Assembly (NCBI GenBank): GCA_001768235.1
Contig: MENK01000024.1
Span: 246,919 to 310,918, forward strand
Length of the DNA stretch: 64,000 bases
Direction: 5' to 3'
DNA from: Bacteroidetes bacterium GWB2_32_14
GTDB lineage: Bacteria > Bacteroidota > Bacteroidia > Bacteroidales > UBA12077
This document shows, piece by piece, positions 8,461-19,882 of this stretch (the first letter of the stretch is position 1; every line of letters starts with the position of its first letter). A program made the position numbers and the translations under genes. The notes under the pieces were generated by a model. That model searched no databases. It was not told the origin of the DNA and saw only the letters and a program-made list of their open reading frames with translations.

Positions 8461-10749
8461 TTATCCTAAATATTTCATAATCATGTTGATTAATTTAGCT
8501 TCGTTTATAGGTTTCGAGATATAATCGTCGCATCCTGATTTTATTGCTTTATCTTTATCTCCCTGTTGCGCGTAGGCCGTTTGAGCGATAATTATTATTT
8601 CGGGATTTAACTCCTTAATTTTTGCAGAAGCTTCGTAACCATTTAGCCTTGGCATTTTTAAATCCATTAAAATTAATGAAATTTCCGGATGTTTTTTAAC
8701 CATTTCAATGGCTTCTATTCCATTGGAGGCTTTAAAATTCTTTATTCCCAAGTTATCAATAATTTCTTTTAAATACAAAAAGTTTATTTCTTCATCGTCA
8801 ACGATTAAAATGGGTGTAAACGTATTTAATTTGGGTTTACTAATCAGTTTGGTTATTTCGGGTGATAATTTTTGAACTTCTTCGGTTTTACCAACCGGTA
8901 TTGTAAAATAAAATACAGATCCTTTGTTTAAGCCGGATTCAACCCATATTTCCCCGCCAAGTTTTTCTACCAGGGCTTTGGATATGGATAAACCCAAACC
9001 GGTTCCCCCGTAGTTTCGTGACGAACCTTCATCGACCTGGCGGAACCTGTCGAAAATAATTGACTGGTGCTCCGGGGCAATACCAATTCCGCTATCTTTA
9101 ACATAAAACTCAACTTCGTCTTCATCTTGTTTTACCGAATATCCAAATTGAATACCCCCATCGAGTGTAAATTTGAGTGCGTTGTTTAACAGGTTTGTAA
9201 TAATTTGCTGTAAGCGCACTTTATCGCTTTCGATAAAAAAAGAATGTTTTTTTGAACCTTGTATAAGTTCAAAATCAAGATTTAAGCTGTCAAGTTTGGG
9301 TTTATACAAGGTAAAAGTATAATCCATTATTTCGTTGAGATCAAAAATACCTTTTTCAATACGAATCTGCCCGGTTTCAATTTTCGAGATATCAATAATA
9401 TCATCAATAATTGATAAAAGCTGGGTTCCGCTTTTTCGGATTATGTCTAAAAAGAGTTCTCGTTTTGTATCATCGATACTATCACGTACCAACATGTCTG
9501 AAAATCCTAAAATGCCATTCATCGGGGTACGAATTTCGTGGGAGATGTTGGCAAGGAATGCTGTTTTTAACCTGTCGCTTTCTTCGGCTTTTTCTTTGGC
9601 TTCGATTAATTCATTCAACATTCTTTTCTTTTCGGTAATATCATCAATAATAGCTACAAAATGGGTTATTACATTCTTTTCGTCAATAATTGGTGAAATG
9701 ATTACATTTTCCCAATAAATATTTCCGTCTTTCTTTTTATTTACAAGTTCACCCTGCCAATTTTTCCCTGATAAAATTGTTTTCCACAAATAGTCGTAAA
9801 ATTCTTTGGATTGAATGCCTGACTTTGAGATGTTGGGATTTTGCCCGATTGCTTCATCGTAGCTGTAACCTGTAATTTCAGTGAACCTGGGATTTACATA
9901 CTCGAAAAATCCTTCCGGGTTTACAATTGCAATACTAACAGGGCTTTGTTCTATTGATTTATTAAGTAACTTAACTTTCTCTTCGGCTTTTTTTCTTTCT
10001 GAAATATCGTGAACGATCGAGTAAAGCAGGTTTTTCCCTAATGATTTTATTAACCCGGAATATACTTCAACAGTACGTTTTTCTCCATTTGCCAGGTAAT
10101 GATCGATTACAAATAAATTCTTTTCACTATTTATTGCAAGCGAATATATTTTTTTAAGCTCTGTCTCTGAAAGCCTGTTTATATCTTTCATAGTCATGCT
10201 TATTAATTCATTGTATGGCCAGCCGTAAAATTCGCAAGCTGCCGGATTGGCATCGACTATTTGCCTGGTTTCCGGATCAATAATTAGTATTACTGCCTTG
10301 TTGTTATGGAATAATGATTTATAGCGTTCTTCACTTTCTTTCAAGTTGTTTTCTATAACCTGTTTTTCTAATTTAATCTTATTTTGTTTAACAGCTTCCA
10401 TCACTGCAAAAGGCAAACGGGTAATGTTGTCTTTTAAAATATAATCTGTAGCACCTGCTTTCATGCATTGTACAGCAGTTTCCTCGTTAATTGATCCTGT
10501 TAATACAATAAATGGTAAATCCGGGGAAATTTCTTTTGATATTTTTAATGCCTGCATGCCATTAAATAAAGGCATTGAATAATCTGAGATAATAAGGTCG
10601 GGATTATAATCTTTTAACTCTCTTATAAAATCATTTTCTGTTTCGATTCTTGTATAATCAAATTCGATGTTGTATTTTTTTAGTGCCCTGACAGCCATTT
10701 CGGTGTCAACCGGTTGATCTTCTACAAATAAAAATTTATACTTATCCAT
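8461..10749 (-). CDS. Hybrid histidine kinase (REC-PAS-PAS-HisKA-HATPase-REC)
   Basis: LFVEDQPVDTEMAV / LIISDYSMP receiver; PAS; FLANISHEIRTPMNGILGFSDML; GGTGLGLSI; C-terminal receiver LIVDDEEIN..LILMDLKMP. Confidence 0.95.
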   Translation of the reverse strand: MDKYKFLFVEDQPVDTEMAVRALKKYNIEFDYTRIETENDFIRELKDYNPDLIISDYSMPLFNGMQALKISKEISPDLPFIVLTGSINEETAVQCMKAGATDYILKDNITRLPFAVMEAVKQNKIKLEKQVIENNLKESEERYKSLFHNNKAVILIIDPETRQIVDANPAACEFYGWPYNELISMTMKDINRLSETELKKIYSLAINSEKNLFVIDHYLANGEKRTVEVYSGLIKSLGKNLLYSIVHDISERKKAEEKVKLLNKSIEQSPVSIAIVNPEGFFEYVNPRFTEITGYSYDEAIGQNPNISKSGIQSKEFYDYLWKTILSGKNWQGELVNKKKDGNIYWENVIISPIIDEKNVITHFVAIIDDITEKKRMLNELIEAKEKAEESDRLKTAFLANISHEIRTPMNGILGFSDMLVRDSIDDTKRELFLDIIRKSGTQLLSIIDDIIDISKIETGQIRIEKGIFDLNEIMDYTFTLYKPKLDSLNLDFELIQGSKKHSFFIESDKVRLQQIITNLLNNALKFTLDGGIQFGYSVKQDEDEVEFYVKDSGIGIAPEHQSIIFDRFRQVDEGSSRNYGGTGLGLSISKALVEKLGGEIWVESGLNKGSVFYFTIPVGKTEEVQKLSPEITKLISKPKLNTFTPILIVDDEEINFLYLKEIIDNLGIKNFKASNGIEAIEMVKKHPEISLILMDLKMPRLNGYEASAKIKELNPEIIIIAQTAYAQQGDKDKAIKSGCDDYISKPINEAKLINMIMKYLG

Positions 10750-10760
10750 GATTGTGATTT

Positions 10761-11201
10761 TTAAATTATAGGACTTTGGTTAAGGAGCAACCAGTATAAA
10801 CCGAAATTTTTAATGGCTTCAACAAATTGGTCGAAATCAACAGGTTTGGTTATATAACTGTTAACACCTAGTTTGTAACTTTCAATAATATCTCTTTCTT
10901 CTTTGGATGAAGTAAGCATTATAACTGGAATTACTTTTGTTTTATCGTTTGATTTTAATTCTTTTAATACTTCCAAACCATCAACTTTAGGGAGTTTTAA
11001 GTCGAGCAGGATTATTTTGGGCAAGCTGTGTGAAACATTGTTTTTTAAACAATTATGAATTAAACTTAACGCTTCTTCGCCATCAGTAACATGAATTATG
11101 TTATTTGCCAGGTTGTTTTTCTTTAATGCCCTTATTGTTAGTTCTGCATCGTTTGGATTGTCTTCTACAAGCAAAATCTCTATTTCATTAAGATGTTCCA
11201 T
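10761..11201 (-). CDS. Single-domain response regulator, Rcp1-like
   Basis: [24 protein letters not shown]...[17 protein letters not shown]...[11 protein letters not shown]...[11 protein letters not shown]. Confidence 0.93.
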   Translation of the reverse strand: MEHLNEIEILLVEDNPNDAELTIRALKKNNLANNIIHVTDGEEALSLIHNCLKNNVSHSLPKIILLDLKLPKVDGLEVLKELKSNDKTKVIPVIMLTSSKEERDIIESYKLGVNSYITKPVDFDQFVEAIKNFGLYWLLLNQSPII

Positions 11202-11386
11202 ATTTTATTGTTTGTTAAGTAAATATATGCTTTTTGTATGGCAGATTCAAGTTTTTTATCGTGTATGAGTGTTTGTTTTACCTTTTTGCAATACAAAATT
11301 TATTGATATTTAAATATGGCTGTTAGTATTCTTCATTTTATTCAGATTTAGGTATTTCCATTATTACAAATAATTTAACAATTCAT

Positions 11387-13960
11387 TTATTCTTTATCTT
11401 TATCAGGAAAACTGAGATAGAAGGTTGATCCTGCTCCTAATTCACTTTCGGCCCATACTTTACCACCGTGCCGGTTTATTATTCGTTTAACAATAGCTAA
11501 ACCCACACCTGTTCCTTCGAATTCACTGTCTTTATGTAAACGTTGAAAAACGCCAAATAATTTAGATTCGTACCTTGTATCAAACCCAACGCCGGAATCT
11601 TTTATATAATAAACAACCGATTTATTTTCGAAATAAGCCCCAACTTCAATCGTGCACTTATCGCTATTTCTCGTAAATTTAATCGCGTTACTGATTAAAT
11701 TAATCCAAACCTGTTTAAGAAGTACAATATCACCATAAACTTCGGGTAAGTTATCTGCTGTAAATTTGAATTTTTGTATAGTTTCTGGAGTGCTGATTTC
11801 GTTATATATTTGATGAACAAACTGGTTCATGTTTATTTTGTTTAAATGCATATCGTTACGGCTAATCTTCGATAATTGCAATAAATCCATGATGAGCTGG
11901 TCCATTTTTTTCGTGTTATCGCGGATTACATTCAGGAGCCTTAATCCTTCAGCATCAAGTTTATCGCCATAATCTTCAATGAGGAATCTTGAAAATCCAT
12001 CGATAGCCCTGAGCGGGGCTTTTAGATCGTGTGATACGGTATATGTAAATGCTTCGAGTTCTTTATTTGCTTCTTTCAGTTTTTCGTTAACCTTTTGTAT
12101 TTCGTCTCTCGATTCATTTATATCTTCAAGTAAAAAAAGTAAGGCATCCTGCGATTCTTTCAGTTTTAAAGTTTGTTCATTCAACATGGTTGTTCTTTCC
12201 TGTACAATTTTTTCCAGGTTTTCGTGATGTTGCCGGAGTTCGAACTGAACAGATTTAAGTTCGTCGATATCGGTATGAGTGCCTAACATCCTGGTCGGGT
12301 TACCATCTATATCCCGTTCAACAATTTTACCTGTTGATAAAATCCATTTCCATTTGCCTTGTTTCGTTTTCTGGCGGAATTCAATTTTGTAATCCGAAAT
12401 AATTCCGGCAACATAATCTTTAAAAGCTTGTGCAGTTAGTTCAAGGTCGTCGGGGTGAAGCCTTTCAATCCATGCCTGATTTGTTTCATGGAGCTCTGAC
12501 GGATTGTACCCTAACATAATTGCATATTCATCATTAATTATGGTTTCACCGGTTAGTAAATTTAAATCATATATGCCCTGTTTTGAAGAACTAATAGTTA
12601 ATCTTAACCTTTCTTCGCTATCGCGTAATGCTTTTTCTGCTTTTTTTCGTTCAGTAACATCCATAATTATTGTTAAATAAGCAGGTGTTTCTCCATAATC
12701 AACCTTTTGTAAGTAAACTTCAACCGGGTATTCTGTATTATTTTTTCGACGATGAATGGTTTCGAAATATATTTTGGGTTTTAAATCTTTTTCAACGGAT
12801 TCAATTAAATCTTTGAATTGATTTAATGTATATAAGGGTTTAATATTCAGGGGAGTCATTTCTTTTAACTCGTCTAAGCTATACCCGATATTTTTTATTG
12901 CTCCTTCGTTAACATCAATGAACTTGAAATTTTTTCGCGAGAAAATATATATTTCGTTCAAAGATTCCTGGATGATCTTATTTAAATTTGCTGATTTTTC
13001 TTCTGATTTTAACCTGTCTGTAATATCATGAATAATAGAAAATAAAACTGTTTTATTTTCTATCGTGGTTGAACCACTATAAACCTCTACATTTCTTATG
13101 CTTCCGTCTGACTTGCGGTGTTTGAAAATAAAATACCCTCTTTTATTTTCAAGTGCCAGGTTCATTTCTTTTTGAATTTCGACACTTGAAAGTGTATTGA
13201 TGTCGGTTATATATAATTCATTTTTAAATTGTTGATAAGTATATCCGTAAAATGAAGTTGCAGCGGGATTTGCATCCAATATTTTATTTGTACCGGGGTC
13301 TATAATAAGCATTATGGCATGGCTGCTCATAAACAGGTTTCGAAATCTTTCTTCGCTTTCTTTTAAATCAATTTTATTTTTCCAGTTTTCTTCCCTGTTA
13401 ATTAATAAAAATCCCAGTAAAACAGTACCAATTGGATAGATGGTTAATGCCGGTAGTGCAATATTTTTAAATATTAACCACATTTTATCTCCAGGTAATA
13501 GAAAAATACACAGAAGCATTACTATATGAACCGATATTCCCAGTTTTAAAAATTCGTACAGGCTATTTTCTTTTCTAAAATCAGGCCTTAGTTTTCTCCA
13601 TAATATCCCGATAGCTCCTGACGATATAATTGTTGCCACTCCCATAAAAACACCGTCGCCACCCAGTGTAACCCTGTAAATTCCTGTAATAAGCATTGCA
13701 ATAAGGGTTGGAATTGTTCCAAAAAATAAACCTGAAACCGAAAGCATTATTGTACGGGTATCAAAAACAAGCCCGGGGGCTAAAATCCAAGGGGTGAGCA
13801 TTAAAATGATACCAATAAAACCAATGATAAGGCCGGTTCCTAATTTATAAATTACAGAATCCCGCTTTTTGTATTTCATCCATATATAATCATATAGCAT
13901 ACTAAAAGCAAGTAGTATTGCAATATTCTGAATTAATCCGAGTATTATTGAACTTTTCAT
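11387..13960 (-). CDS. Membrane PAS histidine kinase with LytS-like 5TM N-terminus
   Basis: Multi-TM N-terminus (DTRTIMLSVSGLFFGTIPTLIAMLITGIYRVTLGGDGVFMG), several PAS, YTVSHDLKAPLRAIDGFSRFL, GTGVGLAIVKRI. Confidence 0.93.
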   Translation of the reverse strand: MKSSIILGLIQNIAILLAFSMLYDYIWMKYKKRDSVIYKLGTGLIIGFIGIILMLTPWILAPGLVFDTRTIMLSVSGLFFGTIPTLIAMLITGIYRVTLGGDGVFMGVATIISSGAIGILWRKLRPDFRKENSLYEFLKLGISVHIVMLLCIFLLPGDKMWLIFKNIALPALTIYPIGTVLLGFLLINREENWKNKIDLKESEERFRNLFMSSHAIMLIIDPGTNKILDANPAATSFYGYTYQQFKNELYITDINTLSSVEIQKEMNLALENKRGYFIFKHRKSDGSIRNVEVYSGSTTIENKTVLFSIIHDITDRLKSEEKSANLNKIIQESLNEIYIFSRKNFKFIDVNEGAIKNIGYSLDELKEMTPLNIKPLYTLNQFKDLIESVEKDLKPKIYFETIHRRKNNTEYPVEVYLQKVDYGETPAYLTIIMDVTERKKAEKALRDSEERLRLTISSSKQGIYDLNLLTGETIINDEYAIMLGYNPSELHETNQAWIERLHPDDLELTAQAFKDYVAGIISDYKIEFRQKTKQGKWKWILSTGKIVERDIDGNPTRMLGTHTDIDELKSVQFELRQHHENLEKIVQERTTMLNEQTLKLKESQDALLFLLEDINESRDEIQKVNEKLKEANKELEAFTYTVSHDLKAPLRAIDGFSRFLIEDYGDKLDAEGLRLLNVIRDNTKKMDQLIMDLLQLSKISRNDMHLNKINMNQFVHQIYNEISTPETIQKFKFTADNLPEVYGDIVLLKQVWINLISNAIKFTRNSDKCTIEVGAYFENKSVVYYIKDSGVGFDTRYESKLFGVFQRLHKDSEFEGTGVGLAIVKRIINRHGGKVWAESELGAGSTFYLSFPDKDKE

Positions 13961-14057
13961 GTGTTAATTTTTATTTTTTTATTAAGGTCACATGGAATAT
14001 GCCATGAAATAATCATTTTTGTTTTGTGTGAAATTTATTTCTCATGGCTATTTCATA

Positions 14058-15707
14058 TTAATCGGTTTGTTTTTTATTTGGACTTTCAATGCTTCTCAGC
14101 TTTGTTTTAAGCTCGTTAATCCGATGTTCTCTCCCGAAAAACAGCTTGTTTATTTTTTCTAATTCTTCATTTGCTTTTTTTAATTCGCTTGTTCGTTTTT
14201 CTACTTTTAATTCCAGCTCATTGTAAAGTTTTATGTTTTCAATTGAAATTGCAGCTGTTTCTGCAATTGTTTCGAGTAATTTTATTTCAAAATCAGACGG
14301 GGTGTGTTTTTCTTTCCAGTAATTACCAATTGCACCCAGCGAAGTGTTTGAAAATATAGGTATCATAACCAGACTCTTGACAAATGTTTCTTTATAAATC
14401 TTAATAGGTATCCTGGAATCTTTATAAATGTCTTCAATGATAACTGTTTGCCTGTGTATCATAGCCCAACCGCTTATACACGATGCCATAGGATATTTAT
14501 TCCCTTTCCAGAGTGGTTCTATGGCATCTTCGTCGGCATAGAAACATAAATCATCATCGCGTAAAACAAAAGTTACTCCGTCTGAATTTATTAATTTGCG
14601 CAAGGATTCTTTTATAATTTCCTGAATAGATTCAATGTTCCTGGCTGAAGCGAGTTTTTTATTTACACTGATTAATTGATTTAATTTGTTATTTAAATCT
14701 TTGATTTTTTGCTCGTTCTGTTTATGTTCTGTAAAGTCTCTTATTATCATGCTGGTTCGTAATTCGCTGTTTTTGTCGGTAAAGATGGTTGATGTTATCT
14801 CAACAGGGAATTTAATATTTCCTTTTTTCAGCATGGTAAGTTCAACGGTAGCTGTTCCTTTTTTATCTCTTTCTTCAAGAGCCGGTTTCAATCTTTCGTC
14901 TGTTAAATCGACTATCCCGTTTCTGCCTTGTTGAATTATTTCTTCTTTTGTTTTTCCAAACATCTTGCAGGCTGCCGGGTTTGCGTCATGTATGGCCCCG
15001 TCCGGGGATGTTAATAAGATTGCATCTTTAGATTTTTCGAAAAGAGAATGATACCGGGTTTCACTTTCATGTAATGCCAGTTCTGCATTTTTTCGTTCTG
15101 TAATATCCATAAATGTTCCATAAAACCGAACAGGTTCCCCTTGCTCATTGTATTCGACTATTCCTTTGGTATTACAGTATTTTATATTTTTTTTACCTGT
15201 AATTACCCTGAGATCATAATCCAGTGCCCCGTGGTCTTTAATAATTCTTTCAACTTCGTTACGGTAAATAATTCTGTCTTCAGGGTGTATATATTGGGCA
15301 TTCGAGTTATAATCAGGAGTATAATTGCCAGGATTTAATTCAAGAATACGATAAAGTTCTTCTGACCACCAGATGGAATTATTTATCATATTCCAATCCC
15401 AGCTGCCAATACGGGCAGTTTTTTGAGCGATGTTAAACCTGTTTATTAATTCTGTTTTTAATATTTCTGCTTTCAGGATATTTGCATTGGTTTCAATTAT
15501 TTTTTTATACTGTTCGTGAATCAGATAATAAAGCAATAGTGCAGTAACTACTATAAACATCCATCCTTTGTATGTTTGGTATTTTGTCAGGGCATGTGTA
15601 TCTGATGCAATTTTTTCAAGCAAAATGTCAGAAAAAAGAATCCAGATTATTCCAAACACCAAATAAGTGCCTACTATACTTAACGGTTTAGATATCTTTA
15701 AATTCAT
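14058..15707 (-). CDS. Membrane PAS-PAS-GAF sensor protein with no kinase domain
   Basis: Two-TM N-terminus; PAS repeats; GAF-like segment; no H-box or ATPase; ends KINKLFFGREHRINELKTKLRSIE. Confidence 0.85.
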   Translation of the reverse strand: MNLKISKPLSIVGTYLVFGIIWILFSDILLEKIASDTHALTKYQTYKGWMFIVVTALLLYYLIHEQYKKIIETNANILKAEILKTELINRFNIAQKTARIGSWDWNMINNSIWWSEELYRILELNPGNYTPDYNSNAQYIHPEDRIIYRNEVERIIKDHGALDYDLRVITGKKNIKYCNTKGIVEYNEQGEPVRFYGTFMDITERKNAELALHESETRYHSLFEKSKDAILLTSPDGAIHDANPAACKMFGKTKEEIIQQGRNGIVDLTDERLKPALEERDKKGTATVELTMLKKGNIKFPVEITSTIFTDKNSELRTSMIIRDFTEHKQNEQKIKDLNNKLNQLISVNKKLASARNIESIQEIIKESLRKLINSDGVTFVLRDDDLCFYADEDAIEPLWKGNKYPMASCISGWAMIHRQTVIIEDIYKDSRIPIKIYKETFVKSLVMIPIFSNTSLGAIGNYWKEKHTPSDFEIKLLETIAETAAISIENIKLYNELELKVEKRTSELKKANEELEKINKLFFGREHRINELKTKLRSIESPNKKQTD

Positions 15708-15750
15708 GTTTTTTTAATATTTAATTGCTGTTAAAACAGGGAAACAGGTT

Positions 15751-17505
15751 TTAATTTTTATTTCTGGTATTAACAATGTTTTCAAGTTCTTTTATCTTGT
15801 CTCTTAATTCTTTAATGCGTAATTCGCGGCCAACAAATAAGTTGTTCATACGTTCAAGCTCGTCTATTTTTTGTTTTAATTCACTTGTGCGTTCTTCAAT
15901 TTTTTTTTCAAGTTCAGTATTTAATTTAATTATTTCTTCTTTTGCATTTTTAAGATCGGTTATATCAATAACAAATCCCAAAAACCTTTTATCAGAAAGT
16001 TTAACAGCCGAAACTATCCAATGGTTTTTAGAGCCGTTTTTTCGAATATAAGGTATTTCAGCTATAGCTTCTCCTTCATTTTTCACTCGTTCAAAATGCT
16101 GCAAAGCAACGGGTAATGCGTCTTCAATAAACAGGTTAGGGATGCTCATTGTCAATAATTCGTCTATACCTGAACCAGTTATAATGCTTGCAGCGGGATT
16201 TACTTCTAAAAATTCCCCTTTTTCATTTGCAATAAAAACGCCAAGTGGCGAATGTTGTATGTAGCTCTTGAATTTTTCCTCACTTTCCTTTAATGCATCT
16301 TCGACATGCTTTCGTTCGGTAATGTCGGTGGAAGTACCAATATAACCAATTAAATTTCCTTTATCGTCCACTTGGGCAACAGCTTTACCACTAACCCATG
16401 ATATAGTTCCATCGGGCCGTAAGAATCGATACTCAGCCAAAGAAGATTCGCTTTTTTCTACAGCTTTTTGCCATCCTTCTGTTATTATACCGCGATCATC
16501 GGGATGGACGGCATTAATCCAACCATTCCCTTTTGCTTCATTTAAGCCTATGCCGGAAATTTCGCACCATCGGGGATTAACGTAGGTTGTATTTCCGTTT
16601 GCATCAGTTTTAAAAATTCCAACCGGGGCTTCTTCAGTCAGGGCTTTAAATTGTTGCTCGTTTTTTTGTAAAGCGTCTTGGGCATGCTTGCGCTCCGTGA
16701 TATCTTCTATAATTCCCTCGTAGTAAAGTATGGTGCCTTCCTTGTTGTAAAATGCTTTGGCACTCTCGCGAACATAAATGATCGAGTTGTCCTTTTTTTT
16801 CCATGTCGATTCAAATCCTTTGATAAAACCTTCTTCTTCAATATGTTTTATAAATTCATCCCGTTGATGCTTTGTTTCGTAACCTTGCAATTCAATATTA
16901 ATAGATGCCAGATCATCGAAATTATCATAACCTAACATCAGAACAAGGGTTGGATTGGCAAGTAGAATCTTACCATCTGGGGAAGTACGATAGATTCCTA
17001 AAGTAGAATTTTCGAAAATACTGCGAAACCTTTCTTCATTTTCTTTACAACGTTCCTGTGCTTCTTTGTGCTCTTTTATTAACGCGTTATGTTCAAGTAC
17101 CGACTTAATGGTTGGAGAAAGGCCCTGTATGTGTTTAACCGATTTAATTACATAGTCAGCGGCGCCCATTTTCATTGCCTGGATTGCAATTTCTTCGGAT
17201 CCTGTACCTGTAACAATAATTACCGGTAAATCGGGTTTTACTTTTTTCACAACGCCTAAAACCTGGAGCCCATCGAAACCAAGAATGTTAAAGTCGCTTA
17301 GTACCAGATCGAACTCTTTTTCGGAGAGATACTTTTCAAATTTATCCCTATTATCAGCAGAAATAATTTCATATTCACTGTATTCTTTTTCAAGAACATC
17401 GCGTACTAAGATCCTGTCATGAATGCTATCGTCAACATGAAGAATCCGGATTTTTGTTTTCATAGTTTTTAATTTTATCACAAACCTGCCTATTGGCATG
17501 GACAT
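15751..17505 (-). CDS. REC-PAS(x3) protein with no kinase domain
   Basis: LHVDDSIHDRILV..LVLSDFNILGFDG receiver; three PAS blocks ending DITERKHA/DITERKHV/DITDLKNA; C-term RMNNLFVGRELRIKELRDKIKELE. Confidence 0.88.
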   Translation of the reverse strand: MSMPIGRFVIKLKTMKTKIRILHVDDSIHDRILVRDVLEKEYSEYEIISADNRDKFEKYLSEKEFDLVLSDFNILGFDGLQVLGVVKKVKPDLPVIIVTGTGSEEIAIQAMKMGAADYVIKSVKHIQGLSPTIKSVLEHNALIKEHKEAQERCKENEERFRSIFENSTLGIYRTSPDGKILLANPTLVLMLGYDNFDDLASINIELQGYETKHQRDEFIKHIEEEGFIKGFESTWKKKDNSIIYVRESAKAFYNKEGTILYYEGIIEDITERKHAQDALQKNEQQFKALTEEAPVGIFKTDANGNTTYVNPRWCEISGIGLNEAKGNGWINAVHPDDRGIITEGWQKAVEKSESSLAEYRFLRPDGTISWVSGKAVAQVDDKGNLIGYIGTSTDITERKHVEDALKESEEKFKSYIQHSPLGVFIANEKGEFLEVNPAASIITGSGIDELLTMSIPNLFIEDALPVALQHFERVKNEGEAIAEIPYIRKNGSKNHWIVSAVKLSDKRFLGFVIDITDLKNAKEEIIKLNTELEKKIEERTSELKQKIDELERMNNLFVGRELRIKELRDKIKELENIVNTRNKN

Positions 17506-17520
17506 TAAGAGTATTTAGGT

Positions 17521-17967
17521 TTACTGATTATCGGGTGGATTAATATTTAACGAAAACCAGTAATCATCAATTTTTCTTACAACGTCTGTAAACCCATCAA
17601 AAGAAACAGGTTTTAGTAAGTAACTGTTTGCACCAATGTCGTAACTTAATGCGCGGTCGCCTTCTTCTCTTGATGATGTAAGAATAATTACAGGAATGCG
17701 TTTAAGCTTTTCCGTGCCCTTAACCTGTCTCAAAACTTCGAATCCATCTATTCCAGGCATTTTTAGATCAAGCAGGATTAAAGCCGGCAATGGAAATTCG
17801 TCCCTGTTGGCATATTTGTCATTCCCAAAAAGGTAATCGAGTGCTTCCTGTCCGTTTCGGGCAACATGAATTGTATTTTTGAGCTTAGCTTCCCTGAATG
17901 CATCTAAAGTAAGCACAACATCCATTTGGTTATCTTCTACTAAAAGTATTTGAGCCAGTTTTTCCAT
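17521..17967 (-). CDS. Single-domain response regulator, Rcp1-like
   Basis: ILLVEDNQMDVVLTLDAFREAKL...ALILLDLKMPGIDGFEVL...IILTSSREEGDR...ANSYLLKPVSFDGF. Confidence 0.93.
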   Translation of the reverse strand: MEKLAQILLVEDNQMDVVLTLDAFREAKLKNTIHVARNGQEALDYLFGNDKYANRDEFPLPALILLDLKMPGIDGFEVLRQVKGTEKLKRIPVIILTSSREEGDRALSYDIGANSYLLKPVSFDGFTDVVRKIDDYWFSLNINPPDNQ

Positions 17968-17973
17968 TTTAAA

Positions 17974-19872
17974 TTAAATTTTTGATTTAGGTAAATGTAT
18001 AAAAAATGTAGTCCCTCTATTAACAACCGATTCAACCCAGATTGTACCGTTTAACATACTTACCGACTTACGAACTGTTGCAAGCCCAATCCCGGTTCCG
18101 GGGTATTCATCTTCGCTATGTAGCCGCTGGAAAATGTTAAATATTTTATCCCAATATTCTTCGGGTATTCCTATCCCGTTGTCTGAAATTTTTAATGTAA
18201 TGCCTTTAGCATCCTGATCGTAATTGATTTTTATTTCTAAAGGCTCATCTTTACGTCTATAAATTACTGCGTTATCAATTAAATTGGTGAAAATTTGTTG
18301 TAACAGGCTTTCGTTTCCATAAATTTCGGGTATTTCTTTATCCACAAAAAAAGTTGCTCCCACGTTTTCGAGTTTCTGCTTAAAATCGGAATAAATATTA
18401 TCGATTATTTTATTAAGCGAAACAGGGTAAATATCTATTGATTTGCGGCCAAGCCTTGAATAATCAAGTAAATCATTAATCAGGTGTTCCATTCGGACAC
18501 TTGCCTGAACAATGTAATTCATGTATTGCTGCCCTTCTTCGTTTAACGATGCACGGTGCCTGTTTGTAAGTATTTGCGAAAAGCCAAATATAGCCCTGAG
18601 TGGTGCCCGCAAGTCGTGCGATATGGAATAGCTGAATGATTCCAATTCTTTATTAATAGATGCAAGCTGGGCTGTTCTTTCTGCTACACGTTCTTCAAGG
18701 GTTTGGTTTAATATTTTAATTTCTTCCTGGGCAAGCAACCGCTCATCAAGTTCAACCCGCAATTGCTCGTTTAGCAGGCTTAATTCATACGTACGTTCAT
18801 TTACTTTTTGTTTCAGCTCCCTGTTATGTTTTTGCTTGTTTTTAAAGGCATAGTAAATTGTTAATACCAGAAAAACAACCAGGATTGTAATTATAGCGAG
18901 CAAATACATTAAATTTCTCTGACGATGAATTGTTGAACTCTGTGTTTTTAGTATATCGGTTTGATTTTTAATTTGATATTCCTGACTTTCAATTTCTTCT
19001 CTTTGCCGTAGCAATAACTGGCTGCCTTCGTTTACATCAGCAGAAAGGGCTCTCAATTTTTCTGATTGTTGATCAAATACCCGGCGTTGCTCTGAAATTT
19101 GTTGTATTTTAATACCCAGTTCTTTTTCACGCTGGTTAAGCAACAGAGATTGGTTATCCAGGATTCTTTGTTGTTCCCTGATTTTACGAGTTTGCCTGTT
19201 TAAACTGTCTTTATTAATCTCAACTTCTTTAGTTATAGCAGAAATACTGTTTTTAAGCTGAGCCAGGTTGTTTTCAAGATTTTCCGTGTGTTTTTGCAGG
19301 GTGCGCAGGCTTTGCTGTCCTTCCCTGTATAGTTCGGCAACATCAATTTCAGTTCCTCCAAGCAAAATCATATCCTGCATAATACCAAGATGCTGATTAA
19401 TAATATTCGCCTTGTTTATTTCGAACAAGAGATTGCCCTCTTTGGAATCGATAAAGTTTATCATCACAATTTGTTTGTTCTGGTAATTGTCGCTCACCAT
19501 CAGGATATTTTTTCCTTCAATACGGTCGAACAGGTTTACCAGGTTTTCTTCGTTTCCTTTTGTAGCAAAAACCAATTGCACATTGTTGATATCGCTCAGA
19601 GTTGTGGCTGATGTAACCCGGATAGGTTTATTTCTTATCGTTTTTGTTTTCGAAAGTGTAATTAGTTCATGAAGGATGTTTTCATCCTGGCCAATGATGA
19701 GAAAATGAAACTCGTTTATAGAATCTTCGTTTTGCCACTGAATGTTTTTTGCAAAATTGTAAATATAAGCGCTTATTGCAATTTCGCGACTCACTTGTTG
19801 TGCACTAATACTCCCGTTTAGCCCCCAAAAACAAGCAGTTGATAAATAAACATAAAGAATTAATTTTTTCAT
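17974..19872 (-). CDS. Histidine kinase with periplasmic YfiR-like (DUF4154) domain and coiled coil
   Basis: Signal peptide, SREIAISAYIYNFAKNIQWQNE...FHFLIIGQ...VQLVFATKG...GKNILMVSD YfiR-like; TM; YSISHDLRAPLRAIFGFSQIL; GTGIGLATV. Confidence 0.88.
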   Translation of the reverse strand: MKKLILYVYLSTACFWGLNGSISAQQVSREIAISAYIYNFAKNIQWQNEDSINEFHFLIIGQDENILHELITLSKTKTIRNKPIRVTSATTLSDINNVQLVFATKGNEENLVNLFDRIEGKNILMVSDNYQNKQIVMINFIDSKEGNLLFEINKANIINQHLGIMQDMILLGGTEIDVAELYREGQQSLRTLQKHTENLENNLAQLKNSISAITKEVEINKDSLNRQTRKIREQQRILDNQSLLLNQREKELGIKIQQISEQRRVFDQQSEKLRALSADVNEGSQLLLRQREEIESQEYQIKNQTDILKTQSSTIHRQRNLMYLLAIITILVVFLVLTIYYAFKNKQKHNRELKQKVNERTYELSLLNEQLRVELDERLLAQEEIKILNQTLEERVAERTAQLASINKELESFSYSISHDLRAPLRAIFGFSQILTNRHRASLNEEGQQYMNYIVQASVRMEHLINDLLDYSRLGRKSIDIYPVSLNKIIDNIYSDFKQKLENVGATFFVDKEIPEIYGNESLLQQIFTNLIDNAVIYRRKDEPLEIKINYDQDAKGITLKISDNGIGIPEEYWDKIFNIFQRLHSEDEYPGTGIGLATVRKSVSMLNGTIWVESVVNRGTTFFIHLPKSKI

Positions 19873-19882
19873 CTTTTTTGGT